A DNA stretch of 64,000 bases from Kiloniella litopenaei (GCF_000982415.1 NZ_LANI01000002.1:124001-188000); one strand, 5' to 3'. Positions 17,295 to 26,244 are shown, counted from the first letter of the stretch. The notes: generated by a model from the letters alone, not told the origin. Program-made: numbers and translations.

Positions 17295-17324
17295 TTCAGC
17301 ATCGTAAAAAAATAACTTGCTTTA

Positions 17325-17358
17325 TGCAATACGTAACGCTAACAATTTACGTATTGCA
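17325..17358. promoter_or_regulatory. perfect inverted repeat between HxlR regulator and tautomerase genes
   Basis: tgcaatacgtaa (17325-17336) and ttacgtattgca (17347-17358) are exact reverse complements with a 10-bp spacer; centres of the arms are 22 bp apart, two helical turns. The best candidate for the HxlR operator, controlling both directions. Confidence 0.75.
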
Positions 17359-17387
17359 ATTTGCAAGCTAATATGGAGTATAACAAA

Positions 17388-17804
17388 ATGCCAATCACAC
17401 TTACCCTTACAAAAGGGGTTCTACCCGCTGGACAGGAAGCAGAAGCCATTTCAAAAATCACCGAATCTTTCCTTAGACATCACGGTCTGGGCGGAAACAC
17501 GGTCATGACACCGAATGTAACTGCACATGTTGTCTTTGTTGAAAAAGGACACTCCTTTGCAGGCGGGAAGCCAGTCGATGGAGCATGGGTCGAAACCAGA
17601 ACGCCGTCTTTCGCCCTCGCCGATCATGAGGTGCAAACCGCCTTCTTCGGCGAAGCAACACAAATTCTGCATGATCTTTCCGGCGGAACCCTCTCCAAGG
17701 ACCGGATCTGGTCAAACGGCGTCCACGCCGTTGACGGCACCTGGAACATGGACGGTATCGCCATGAGCAATAACGCTCTGGGCGAAGCAATCTCGGCAGG
17801 TTAA
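17388..17804 (+). CDS. tautomerase-superfamily protein
   Basis: 138 residues from the ATG at 17388, chosen because ggag lies 10 bp upstream and because it places Pro directly after Met (MPITLTLTKG), the catalytic Pro-1 of 4-oxalocrotonate tautomerase-like enzymes. The body has NVTAHVVFVEKGHSFAGG and a C-terminal WNMDGIAMS. Divergent from the HxlR gene and upstream of a glyoxalase and a second tautomerase in line, so a small detoxification or aromatic/aldehyde module is inferred. Confidence 0.8.
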   Translation: MPITLTLTKGVLPAGQEAEAISKITESFLRHHGLGGNTVMTPNVTAHVVFVEKGHSFAGGKPVDGAWVETRTPSFALADHEVQTAFFGEATQILHDLSGGTLSKDRIWSNGVHAVDGTWNMDGIAMSNNALGEAISAG

Positions 17805-17839
17805 GGGCCGGGGCCCCTAAACCAGCCCCAAGCTGAACA

Positions 17840-17872
17840 GGTGTGACAGGGCAGTCCCTGTCCTGTCACACC
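17840..17872 (+). terminator. strong hairpin downstream of tautomerase, weak terminator or attenuator
   Basis: 11-bp perfect stem ggtgtgacagg/cctgtcacacc with an 11-nt loop. The tail (ccctgtttc) is not a good U run, so termination may be partial, leaving read-through to the glyoxalase gene. Confidence 0.5.
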
Positions 17873-17975
17873 CCTGTTTCATCCCTGTCCCTTACCCAAA
17901 GACGTCAACTCAACGGGCCAACAAAAGCGGGCAACAAAAAAGAAACTTTCGCCAGGAAGATATAAGGAAGATATC

Positions 17976-18416
17976 ATGCAAACCTACTCAGCATCGCCCC
18001 CAAAAACGGGCCTCTTACCGACAACTATTCTGCACACCATGATCCGCGTTCGCGATCTTGACAGATCGGTCGCCTTTTACCGCGACGCCCTCGGCATGAC
18101 CGAATTCAGGCGCGAAGACTATCCCGAAGGGCAATTCACCCTGTCGTTCATGGGCTATAGCAAAGCCACAACAATCGAACTGACATACAACTACGCCCCT
18201 GTCGAATACACGCACGGTTCCGGCTTTGGCCACATCGCGCTTGCCGTGTCCAATATCAATGCCGCCTGTGAACGCCTGACCTCCATGGGCGTAGAAATCA
18301 GCCGCCAGCCCGGCCCCATGACCTATCGTGCCAGCAATGGCAACCGAGATGTCATCGCCTTCATTTCAGATCCTGACGGCTACCAGATTGAACTCATAGA
18401 AGACAGCAGAGGCTAA
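17976..18416 (+). CDS. gloA: glyoxalase I (lactoylglutathione lyase), VOC family
   Basis: 146 residues. The VOC fold and four metal ligands are visible: His in LHTMIRV, Glu in TIELTYN, His in GFGHIALAV and Glu in YQIELIED. Motifs DLDRSVAFYRDALGM and DPDGYQIELIE are the GloA signatures. It converts the methylglyoxal-glutathione hemithioacetal to S-lactoylglutathione. Good ribosome site (aaggaag) before ATG. Placed between two tautomerase genes, 171 bp after the first, 53 bp before the second. Confidence 0.93.
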   Translation: MQTYSASPPKTGLLPTTILHTMIRVRDLDRSVAFYRDALGMTEFRREDYPEGQFTLSFMGYSKATTIELTYNYAPVEYTHGSGFGHIALAVSNINAACERLTSMGVEISRQPGPMTYRASNGNRDVIAFISDPDGYQIELIEDSRG

Positions 18417-18469
18417 ATCCTCCGCCACAGGAAAACCAACTTATCTCTTCAGACACCAAGGAGTACGCC

Positions 18470-18853
18470 ATGCCATTCGTTCGCATCCATCACCCCTCAG
18501 GAAACGATCCGCTTTACCCCACCGCCCTCAGCAAAGGGGTACACCGCGCATTGGTCGATGTCTTTGGCATTCCACAGGATGACTATTTTCAGGCTCTCAC
18601 ATCGCACAACGCTGGCACTGAACTGATAGGCCCCGCAGAGTTTATGGGCATCACACACTCGGACGATCTCGTCATTATCCAGATCACCTGTGCCGAAGGC
18701 AGAACAACCGAACAGAAAAAAGCACTTTACGAAGCCATTGCTGAAAACGTCAGTAATGATGCCGGGGTCCCGAGAGACGACGTGATCATTAATCTGGTCG
18801 AAACCAAACGGGAAAACTGGTCATTTGGCAATGGCCATGCGCCCTTTGCCTGA
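18470..18853 (+). CDS. tautomerase-family protein (MSAD/cis-CaaD-like length)
   Basis: 127 residues. Begins MPFVRIHHPSG, so Pro-1 is present; the following SKGVHRALVDVFGIPQDDYFQALTSH and IQITCAEGRTTEQKKALYEAIAENV match the long tautomerases of the MIF/MSAD group, which carry out hydrolytic dehalogenation or decarboxylation as well as tautomerisation. Excellent ribosome site caaggag. Likely co-transcribed with the glyoxalase gene. Confidence 0.9.
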   Translation: MPFVRIHHPSGNDPLYPTALSKGVHRALVDVFGIPQDDYFQALTSHNAGTELIGPAEFMGITHSDDLVIIQITCAEGRTTEQKKALYEAIAENVSNDAGVPRDDVIINLVETKRENWSFGNGHAPFA

Positions 18854-18931
18854 CGTAAAATTTCAAGAACAGAAACCACTTGAACAAACACGACCTTTTA
18901 CCAAGATGACAGACAGAGGCTGACAACAGCA

Positions 18932-19100
18932 ATGAGTAATAGAGGCAGTATCTGAACGGATAAGAAAGGCCTTGGCTGTTGCCGCTTATACCAAAGGCAG
19001 GTCGCGGGAAGAGATCAGGGAAACATTTGGCATATCAAGTCAATCAATAACAAATCTATTACGAAACAGCTCTCGCCCAACAAAAGACCTGACACGATAA
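18932..19100 (+). pseudogene. small HTH protein gene, frame-disrupted
   Basis: From GTA at 18948 to the stop at 19098-19100 an open frame reads SERIRKALAVAAYTKGRSRE then a helix-turn-helix ending GISSQSITNLLRN, clearly protein-like. It has no start codon in its own frame (stop at 18933). The only nearby ATG (18932, MSNRGS) is one base out of frame and ends after seven codons, so a single-base indel near 18947 explains the break. Either a pseudogene or a sequencing error. It converges on a gene whose product has a similar HTH. Confidence 0.45.
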
Positions 19101-19111
19101 CAAGTGGTCAA

Positions 19112-19597
19112 CTAACGCTTGTTTTGCCCAATGTTATCGGTGCGCATTTTAAACACCTTGCCGCCGCGGATAACCGTGCGGTCCTGCCCACGGCGCGAGG
19201 TAACAGACAAACGCTGTCGCCAGTTTGCAACGGTTTGCGGGGATGTTCCAACCTGCCTCGCGATTTCACGATCAGACCAGTTTGTTCGCTCTGGGTCGGT
19301 CAGGTAGGCGGTTATTGCTTCCCGTTTTTGAGCATTGGTCAGCCTGGGTTCATCACCGGCTTCGCGCAACAGACGGGTTTCTAACGCCTCTACCCGTGCC
19401 TGCAAGGCCGCAATTTCATCATCGCGACTTTCGATCAGACCTTGCGCCCAACTCCCCCACTGTTCCATTTGGGCGACACTTTGGCGCAAACTCTCTTGCA
19501 GGGTCTCGAATTGCCCTTTTGATTTGGTCAAATCGCCCCTTTTGTTACCACTTGTTTTTGCTGACGCAGATCCGCCATCTTTTCCTTTGGAAGCCAT
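19112..19597 (-). CDS. HTH protein with coiled coil, unknown role
   Basis: 161 residues: a basic, Ser/Gly-rich start (1-25), a coiled coil (about 30-80: TLQESLRQSVAQMEQ ... LQARVEALETRLLRE) and a C-terminal HTH (about 85-130: AYLTDPERTNWSDREIARQVGTSPQTVANWRQRL) similar to homeodomain-like HTHs of plasmid or phage regulators. Lies 22 bp after the gene at 19620-20432 in the same direction, so the two form an operon. Possibly a DNA-binding partner in a segregation or mobile-element module; this is a guess. Confidence 0.72.
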   Translation of the reverse strand: MASKGKDGGSASAKTSGNKRGDLTKSKGQFETLQESLRQSVAQMEQWGSWAQGLIESRDDEIAALQARVEALETRLLREAGDEPRLTNAQKREAITAYLTDPERTNWSDREIARQVGTSPQTVANWRQRLSVTSRRGQDRTVIRGGKVFKMRTDNIGQNKR

Positions 19598-19619
19598 TGT
19601 TCTGATCTATACGCCTTGT

Positions 19620-20432
19620 TTAAGCTTCCGCTCGCAGGCCCATCGCCCGCTCCAATGCGTTAAGTTCGGTTTCGTCGTTTCCCACTTCTGAAACCACTGC
19701 CATCACCTGATGACGATCTTCCAGTTTCGCCCAACGGTATTCCTTTCCGATAGACCTGTCTTTACCACCAACAAACTGAAAAGCTGTCTGTTCGACCGTA
19801 TCTGTCACCCTTCTGGATGATCGCACTCTGGTGACATCATCACTGCGGGCGCCCCCCTTACGACGATCAATTCTGGAAGAACGAACCTGCTGTGGAGATC
19901 GCTGGCTTGTACCCGCAGTCTCTTTCATCCGTTGACGCAACGAAGCCTTTGGACCAACACCTGTTTCCTTTTCAAAAGCTTGATATTGCGCCAATTGCGC
20001 CGTCAACTTTTCAACCTCTTCCTTTCGGTTCAAGGCCTCTTCCATCTGCACGGCATGAGCTTTGCGCAGTCCGGTCAATTCCCCCTCCTGAGCATGACGC
20101 CTTGCCTGCTCGTTCTGGATAATTGCGGATTTTTCTTCCACCGACTGACGTAATGCGGCGACCTGCAGCTCATGCCGCGCAAGGGACCATCGTAGAGATT
20201 CAAGTTCCTGCTCCAGCCTTTGCACCCGGGTTGTATCAACCTCTTGTACAGGTTCTTGAGCAGCCCCTTGAGAACTGGAGATCCCCACCTTTAGCTCTCG
20301 AAAGCTAATATCTGCACCAGCGAGCATATGTTTTGCTCGTCCCAGAGCGGCAAGAGCCTCTCCTTCGACGGCTGAGTCCAGCAAAGCCAAAACCTTCTCA
20401 AACCGATGCAAATCCAGTTGCGATCTCTTCAC
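19620..20432 (-). CDS. coiled-coil protein with DUF2786-like N-terminus
   Basis: 270 residues from a GTG start with gggggac just upstream. Residues 5-50 (FEKVLALLDSAVEGEALAALGRAKHML) resemble the short DUF2786-type helical repeat. Residues 65-165 are a heptad-rich coiled coil. The rest is basic with R-S-S-R-I-D-R-R and R-V-R-S-S-R-R motifs and an ordered tail (LNALERAMGLRAEA). Not recognised beyond this. First gene of the operon with the HTH protein; a dyad in the AT-rich upstream region may be their operator. Confidence 0.68.
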   Translation of the reverse strand: MKRSQLDLHRFEKVLALLDSAVEGEALAALGRAKHMLAGADISFRELKVGISSSQGAAQEPVQEVDTTRVQRLEQELESLRWSLARHELQVAALRQSVEEKSAIIQNEQARRHAQEGELTGLRKAHAVQMEEALNRKEEVEKLTAQLAQYQAFEKETGVGPKASLRQRMKETAGTSQRSPQQVRSSRIDRRKGGARSDDVTRVRSSRRVTDTVEQTAFQFVGGKDRSIGKEYRWAKLEDRHQVMAVVSEVGNDETELNALERAMGLRAEA

Positions 20433-20480
20433 GATGTCCCCCTGCAGAGCGTTTGTACACTCATCTATATAATTTATTAG

Positions 20481-20500
20481 ATGATATTATTTATTATCAT
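20481..20500 (-). promoter_or_regulatory. AT-rich dyad upstream of the coiled-coil/HTH operon
   Basis: atgata (20481-20486) and tatcat (20495-20500) flank an all-A/T centre inside a very AT-rich promoter-like stretch (20465-20525). Possible operator and -10 region. Confidence 0.4.
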
Positions 20501-21115
20501 TTAATTAATCAACTATAAAATTTGATAGATGAGCAAAAAAAGCAACAAGATCAATATGCAACAACTGAGAACTCACCGAAATTCCTTTGAAACCCCTTTG
20601 AAATCCTAACGAGATGCGCATAAGAAAATTTGATCAGGAAATTATATCCGGGGAAAAAATCACCCGGAATTTCACCCGGAATTTCACCGGAAAAATCACG
20701 GGACTGATCAGGGATTTTTTTTATAAAAGACAATAAATCGAGAAAACCCGCCCCAAATAACTGTCCACTCATGCAAAATTGGACAGTTAAGTAAGGTCAG
20801 TTATATTTGGGCTTTTATATTTGGGCTTTTGACATTCTGATCCGTCATTTTTTAACCGAAACCCAACAGGGTCTTGGATAGATATTAATCAGACGTGTCG
20901 TCAAAACATCTCTGTATTGTCCTGTGTGTCTGATGGTTTGGAAGGTTGAATCAGGTCAGGATAAAGCACGTCGAGGGGCCGTAATTAGCCACATAAGGTG
21001 GTAGCCGGGCTGATTTTTTGGGGATGAGTCACAGGGAATGAGCCACAGGGGATAGGCAGCATCAATTCCGCCCAATTCAATTTTATTGCCGTCGTACCTA
21101 TTCAGTAAGCCGTCG
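20501..21115. other. gene-poor region with repeats and an inverted repeat
   Basis: Holds cacccggaattt repeated 2.5 times (20661-20696), a 9-bp perfect inverted repeat aactgtcca/tggacagtt (20759-20767 and 20780-20788), tatttgggctttt twice (20815-20842), and a 14-bp near-duplication gatgagtcacaggg/aatgagccacaggg (about 21023-21050). A short frame from ATG 20933 (MVWKVESGQDKARRG) may be a gene remnant. No intact gene. Confidence 0.5.
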
Positions 21116-21340
21116 TTATTCTACGGGAACCAGAAGGGTTCGTTCCTCTTCGGGTACAGGCTGTTCATAACAATCCACATTGGCAAGGGAACGATAGCAA
21201 TAGGTCGTTGGCTGGGGTTTTGAAACAACAACCACTTCTTCTTTCTGAAATACATTTTGCCCGCACCCGGATAGCGTCACGATCACCAACAGAGTAAAAA
21301 AGGATTGAACAATACGCATCATAAGTTCCCTTGTTTTCAT
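21116..21340 (-). CDS. small outer-membrane or periplasmic lipoprotein
   Basis: Up to 74 residues. A signal peptide ends at a lipobox L-S-G-C-G (Cys about residue 26), so the mature protein is a lipid-anchored peptide of under 50 residues with the cysteines of TTYCYRSLANVDCYEQP, possibly a disulfide. Three ATGs compete as start; the one at codon 8 (aaggga upstream) gives a more typical signal length. No family recognised. Monocistronic. Confidence 0.72.
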   Translation of the reverse strand: MKTRELMMRIVQSFFTLLVIVTLSGCGQNVFQKEEVVVVSKPQPTTYCYRSLANVDCYEQPVPEEERTLLVPVE

Positions 21341-21690
21341 AAAATAACCTGCCCTGATTATCCCTTACAAGAACCACGCCAGTTTACGCCATCCGCAGCC
21401 AAAGACAAAAAATGGTAACAATACCCCTGTTTCATTTTGCTAAAATACACACTAACCATTTGAATAGTAACCATAAAATATGACGATAAATAACTTATTA
21501 ACCCTTTAATGCCATTATTCCTATAGTCGTAAAACAAACGGACCTTTTCGTCCCAGCAGGCATAAACACGGGGTGCCATCGGCAAAAAACACCAGAATGG
21601 TTCTGGTATTGCCCGATACACAAGATACGTCCCGAACCAGTCTGCGTGGATTAACTGGCTCGCAGAAGCCTTTGTTAAATTGAGGTGCCA

Positions 21691-22158
21691 ATGATTGATG
21701 AAGATGAAGAGTTTGAGCATATAGAAAGCTCTCTTGATGATCTGAGCCACGCGGAATTTTTGATGATCTATCGCGAGGCCGGAAATAATCTTCTTTTTGC
21801 CAAGCGCCAGCAATGGCAGGCCCTTGCCTATCTCAGCCTGGCTTTTGTTGCGATATATTTTCTGGCAAAGGCCAATGCCTATGATGCCAAGTTCATCAAC
21901 TACCTGATTGCCAGCTCTCTTATCCTTACCGTATTCGCGGTTGCATCTGAAATTTTTCTCCAGTTTTGGCAAATCAACGAAAAACGTAAAATTCGTGAGA
22001 TATCGAAACATCTGTCAACGTCAACCCAACGGGTGCGCGCCCTCAAATCCCGGGGGGAATCAAACGCACACCGCTACACCATGCTTTTTATGCTTATGGC
22101 CTATATCCTGATGGCACAGATTGCGCTTTTACGCGTGTTGTGGAACATGGCGAATTGA
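21691..22158 (+). CDS. hypothetical inner-membrane protein
   Basis: 155 residues starting at the ATG preceded by gagg at 21682-21685 (the GTG two codons earlier lies inside that ribosome site). Acidic N-terminus (MIDEDEEFEHIESSLDDL), a soluble helix (FLMIYREAGNNLLFAKRQQW), then three membrane helices at about 43-61, 67-92 and 131-150, with a basic loop between the last two. No family recognised. Function unknown. Confidence 0.7.
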   Translation: MIDEDEEFEHIESSLDDLSHAEFLMIYREAGNNLLFAKRQQWQALAYLSLAFVAIYFLAKANAYDAKFINYLIASSLILTVFAVASEIFLQFWQINEKRKIREISKHLSTSTQRVRALKSRGESNAHRYTMLFMLMAYILMAQIALLRVLWNMAN

Positions 22159-22302
22159 TCGCTCCTTTTCCCATTCCATTTCCCAACCGCCAAGGCCCGC
22201 CTGTACCCCCCAAGAACTGCCCTCAACAAGGAATTCAAACCCTTGAAAGCAGAGAGATTAAATGCCTTCATCGCCGATCATATTATAATAAAGCACATAA
22301 AA

Positions 22303-25077
22303 TCATGAATGAATTTTTTCTTCTTGAGATTTAGGTATAGCGACTAAGTATGAATTTATTGCGTCTTCAAGTTTTTCACGTTCACCACTTCCTGTTGTAG
22401 AAAACCGCAACAACCGAATGCCTAACTTCTTAAATACAGTATTTTTACATTCGTCCCGCTCTGACTGTTTATCGTTAAGATCATGATATTGATATCCATC
22501 GACTTCAATAGCTAAGAACGGTATTTTGTCGAGTTTGTTATACAACAATAAATCCACATGACTGTGGGGATGTAATACAAACTCTTTTTCACGATCGGTA
22601 AATTTACTGAAATCTTTTACTAATAAGTTAAGTGAATAATTTATCTTATACGCGAATGAGCTATATCGCTCATCACTCAAAATACCCTCAAGTAAAGCTA
22701 TCATTAAATTTTCAGAAGTGAACTTGGAGATTTTCTTAACTCTTTTGGAGAAATCTTTCAAAACATCTGAATAGTCAGCATACAGACAATCAAAAATGGA
22801 AACCGTTTTGCTCTCAAAAACACTATCTGACACCGATTGATATTCAATATGCCGGATCAAGTCGCCAATATTAGATCCCTGCTCTTTAAAGATATTACCT
22901 GATGTGACCACAATAAATTGTCGCTTAGCGCGTGACACCGCCACATTAAGTAAATTGGGATCATCGACAAATTTATTAAGACTATTCGATACGGTACTAA
23001 GAATAATCGTATCCTTTTCTCTCCCCTGATACTTATAAACAGTATCGATTTGCACCTTATTAGCTGAAAAATTTTGCCTCGCTCTATCTGCTTGTGCACG
23101 ATAAGGTGTGGCAATTCCAATGAGATCCGGCCTTTTTTGACTTAATTCAGAATTAAGTATTTCATTTTCGATAACATCTAATTCTCTTTGATTAAAAAGA
23201 CTTTTATCGTCACTGGGTTTACGTGCATGATTACCGGGGGCTGTTTTAAATACCTTAAACGGTTCACCAACTGCTTCCGTCATGATCACGAGTTGGCCGC
23301 CGTAAAATTTTTGATTACAAAAATCAATAATCTTGGGATGGCAACGATAATGCTCTTTAAGTAGCGTTAGAGGTACAGAACCACTAAATACAGTATTTAG
23401 TGAAGATAAAAGGTTATGATACAGATAACTATACCCAGGCTGAACATCAAATACCCGGTCAATATCTTCATTAACTAATTCCGCCGGGATATGAGGTAAC
23501 TGTTTCAAGTCCCCTACAGCTACAATATTTTTAGCACAGGACATAGCTAAAAAGCCTGAAACCAAATCCACTTGTGAAGCTTCATCAACAATCAAATAAT
23601 CAAATATTTCGTGCGGAGATTTATTATTAATAATAGAATCCGTTGTACTCAGTACAACAGGAAATCGTTCTAAAAACTTGGGGAACACGTTCTTGTACGA
23701 GTTAACATGAAATTGTTTTTTGCCACCATTTTCTTTGTAGTACCTTGAAATATATCCTTTGAATATTCGAAGAGAGAGCTCTTTATATTCTGTTAGCAAT
23801 GAATCAAAATTCTGCCTATCAAGTGAAGCTTTCAAAAACTGCTTTTGGCGACTTAACTCTTCTGTTTTTTGAAAATAATATCTTCCAATAATTCCTTTTA
23901 TAAGATCATCATTAATATTTTCTAAGTCTTTGAATTTAAATATTCTGTATTTATAAAACCAGCTTAACTTAACAAGCCAACTTAAAGATTTATTCTGAGA
24001 ACAATATTCCAACTCTGCCAAAAATTTTAACAAATCTGATATTAACCATTTATTTGCAAAAGACCATTTGCGAAGGTCAACCGATTTAACACCAAAGTGC
24101 CGCTTAAAGTGTTGCCGTTCTACCGAAAGCTTTTCTATCGCCTCTTGAACAAAGGCTAATTTGTTTTTATCACGAAGTAACTGACTTAACTGGCTATCCA
24201 AAAAGTTAAGCCTTGCCTTAAATTTTAAATTACTTTTGTCATCTAACGCCCAACTAGAAACATCGGGGATTGTACAATCAGTTGCAAAAAATTCATCTTG
24301 CAAATCCTTGTTTCCAAGCTTGGCTGTAATAAAATCAATGTCTTCGTTTTGCAATTTCTCATAGATATTTGCCGTTGCAGAATTATTTCCGGCAACAATT
24401 GCAACAGTCTTATCCTGAACAAATAAATTCGCGATAATATTCAAAATGGTTTGCGTTTTACCGGTACCTGGCGGCCCTTGAATTAAGCTAACCTGATTTT
24501 CAAGCGCATTAATAATTGCCTGACGCTGGGATAAATTAACTCCAAAAGGAAAAATGGGTGCTTCTTTTTGCTCGTAACTAAAAATTCCAGATTTATCGAT
24601 AAATTTTTTAGCAACAGAATCTTTTCTGATAAATTCAAGCTTTTTATTATAATATATACTTAAGTGACGACTCTGGCTCTTAATAAGATCAGCTATATAG
24701 CGATAATATTCAACAAGACATTTTGTTTTATTCTCTTCCGAAACATTAATAATAATTTGAATGTTGTCGAATAGGTGATGATACGAATTACCATTACGAA
24801 ACAAAACAATATACGGCCCAAATTTAAGCGCTGAATCCCACCGTTCGTAGTTACCATTCTCCATGCGAATAACAGATTGGCTAACATCGATTATTTTGGG
24901 TTTTTTGAAATATTGAACCTTGTCTTTGCCATAGGTATAGGATTTATTGTTTTTAAAGGTTATTATATATTTTTCTGAGCCTAAAACAGGTTTTTTGATC
25001 TTAATTATATCTTTTGTTTTATTTTCAAATTTCCCGTTTTTTTGCTTGGTCAATATAAGCGCTTGTTTCTCATTCAT
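22303..25077 (-). CDS. SF1 (Upf1/Dna2-type) helicase with C-terminal nuclease-like domain
   Basis: 924 residues from the ATG at 25077, which has a very strong aggagggg ribosome site. An N-terminal domain of about 180 residues is rich in Lys and beta strands. Helicase motifs: GPPGTGKT (about 200), DEASQ (about 500), VGDLKQLP, EHYRCHP, YKYQGRE and VAVSRAKRQF (about 715), the DEASQ variant being typical of Upf1/Dna2 SF1B enzymes. The C-terminus (about 840-905) has HVDLLL...LAIEVDGYQYH and GIRLLRFS, matching Vsr/DUF559-like PD-(D/E)XK nucleases. Noticeably AT-rich and isolated, so probably acquired; an anti-phage role is plausible but unproven. Confidence 0.88.
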   Translation of the reverse strand: MNEKQALILTKQKNGKFENKTKDIIKIKKPVLGSEKYIITFKNNKSYTYGKDKVQYFKKPKIIDVSQSVIRMENGNYERWDSALKFGPYIVLFRNGNSYHHLFDNIQIIINVSEENKTKCLVEYYRYIADLIKSQSRHLSIYYNKKLEFIRKDSVAKKFIDKSGIFSYEQKEAPIFPFGVNLSQRQAIINALENQVSLIQGPPGTGKTQTILNIIANLFVQDKTVAIVAGNNSATANIYEKLQNEDIDFITAKLGNKDLQDEFFATDCTIPDVSSWALDDKSNLKFKARLNFLDSQLSQLLRDKNKLAFVQEAIEKLSVERQHFKRHFGVKSVDLRKWSFANKWLISDLLKFLAELEYCSQNKSLSWLVKLSWFYKYRIFKFKDLENINDDLIKGIIGRYYFQKTEELSRQKQFLKASLDRQNFDSLLTEYKELSLRIFKGYISRYYKENGGKKQFHVNSYKNVFPKFLERFPVVLSTTDSIINNKSPHEIFDYLIVDEASQVDLVSGFLAMSCAKNIVAVGDLKQLPHIPAELVNEDIDRVFDVQPGYSYLYHNLLSSLNTVFSGSVPLTLLKEHYRCHPKIIDFCNQKFYGGQLVIMTEAVGEPFKVFKTAPGNHARKPSDDKSLFNQRELDVIENEILNSELSQKRPDLIGIATPYRAQADRARQNFSANKVQIDTVYKYQGREKDTIILSTVSNSLNKFVDDPNLLNVAVSRAKRQFIVVTSGNIFKEQGSNIGDLIRHIEYQSVSDSVFESKTVSIFDCLYADYSDVLKDFSKRVKKISKFTSENLMIALLEGILSDERYSSFAYKINYSLNLLVKDFSKFTDREKEFVLHPHSHVDLLLYNKLDKIPFLAIEVDGYQYHDLNDKQSERDECKNTVFKKLGIRLLRFSTTGSGEREKLEDAINSYLVAIPKSQEEKIHS

Positions 25078-25287
25078 AACCCCTCCTAGCACCAAATGCG
25101 GTTCGTTCAGTCTAGGCCAGACTGAACAATGATAAAGCTCCAATTCATTACTTCAAATTACAAAGCCCCCCTGAATAGAAATTTCATAATTTGACCAAAA
25201 AATAAAATTTAGGGATACAAATACCCTATAAAAGTGTAAACTCTGATACTGAGACAGAATTATCCGCAAAGCAACGGAGTGTATCAC

Positions 25288-26043
25288 TTGAAGCTATTGC
25301 CCCTGGTTCTACTCTTTTCTATCGTGCCGGCCATGGTGATGGCTGCACCCCTAAAGCTGGCTTTCCCAGAACATTACGCCCCGCTTGTCTGGACCGAAAA
25401 TGGCAAGATGAAAGGTGCAGCCATTGATCTTCTGAACATCATATTCAGAAATAAGCTAGATGTGGAAACCCAGTACAATGGCTACCCTTGGTCCCGGGCA
25501 CAGATAAATGTCGAAAAAGGGATAGCAGACGCTTTTGTCACCACCCCTACGCCCGAAAGGCTAACCTACACAACCTGTAGCACCGAACCTGTTTTCGATA
25601 TCGACATCGTCATCTACACCTATTTAAATCACCCCAGACGCGATGAAATCCTGGCGGTCAGCACACCCCGTGATTTGCTAAAATTCATTCTGGTGGATTA
25701 CAGGGGAAACGGCTGGCTCAAGAGCAGGTTGCCAGATGCCCGTGTTGTGTGGACCGACACTCTGGAGCAAACCTACAAACTACTGGCCAACAAACGTGCA
25801 GACATCATTGTTCGGGACACTGTCAATTTTGACTATCATGCTCGTGATCATCGCTACACAGATCGCATAGAGAAAACATCTGTGGTGGTCGATACGATCA
25901 ATATCCACCTTTGCATTAACAAGACCTCGGAATATACCTCTATCTTGCCCGATTTTGACAGGGTCGTACGAGAGCTACGCAAAGAAGGTGTCATTGAATC
26001 GATTGTTAAAGATTATACCCATCCTTCAATCGCCCTGAACTAA
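25288..26043 (+). CDS. periplasmic solute-binding protein, family 3-like
   Basis: 251 residues if started at TTG 25288, which has ggag 8 bp before it; the upstream in-frame GTG at 25279 abuts that site. Signal peptide about 1-19 (MKLLPLVLLFSIVPAMVMA). The mature part (LKLAFPEHYAPLVWTENGKMKGAAIDLLNIIF ... DAFVTTPTPERL) is a type II binding-protein fold like amino-acid receptors. There are no permease or ATPase genes beside it, so it may be an orphan receptor or a chemosensory or signalling protein. Confidence 0.82.
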   Translation: MKLLPLVLLFSIVPAMVMAAPLKLAFPEHYAPLVWTENGKMKGAAIDLLNIIFRNKLDVETQYNGYPWSRAQINVEKGIADAFVTTPTPERLTYTTCSTEPVFDIDIVIYTYLNHPRRDEILAVSTPRDLLKFILVDYRGNGWLKSRLPDARVVWTDTLEQTYKLLANKRADIIVRDTVNFDYHARDHRYTDRIEKTSVVVDTINIHLCINKTSEYTSILPDFDRVVRELRKEGVIESIVKDYTHPSIALN

Positions 26044-26244
26044 AACCAGCGCACTTTGCCCAAAGCGGAATAATTTCCGAGCTAAATACTTCTCCAGAAG
26101 TATGTGCCCCAAAAGAACATTCCTTAACAAAATATCCCCTGATACAGAATAGTAAGGCCACCGCTTAGCCAAGGCACCTTATCAAGTTATGTACTCAAGG
26201 ACTGAAAAGAAAGCTCGGCAGCCTTTCAAAGCAGGATGATCAAG

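Noticed and set aside
20551-20772. 73-codon frame on the minus strand
   Set aside because: Its repeated S-G-E-I-P-G-E-I-P-G is only the translation of a 12-bp tandem repeat.
21358-22011. 217-codon minus-strand frame overlapping the membrane protein at 21691-22158
   Set aside because: No ribosome site or motif; the plus-strand frame has membrane helices and a good ribosome site.
22303-26043. Helicase-nuclease and the neighbouring binding protein as one defence operon
   Set aside because: They are divergent, differ in composition and the binding protein is a secreted solute receptor.
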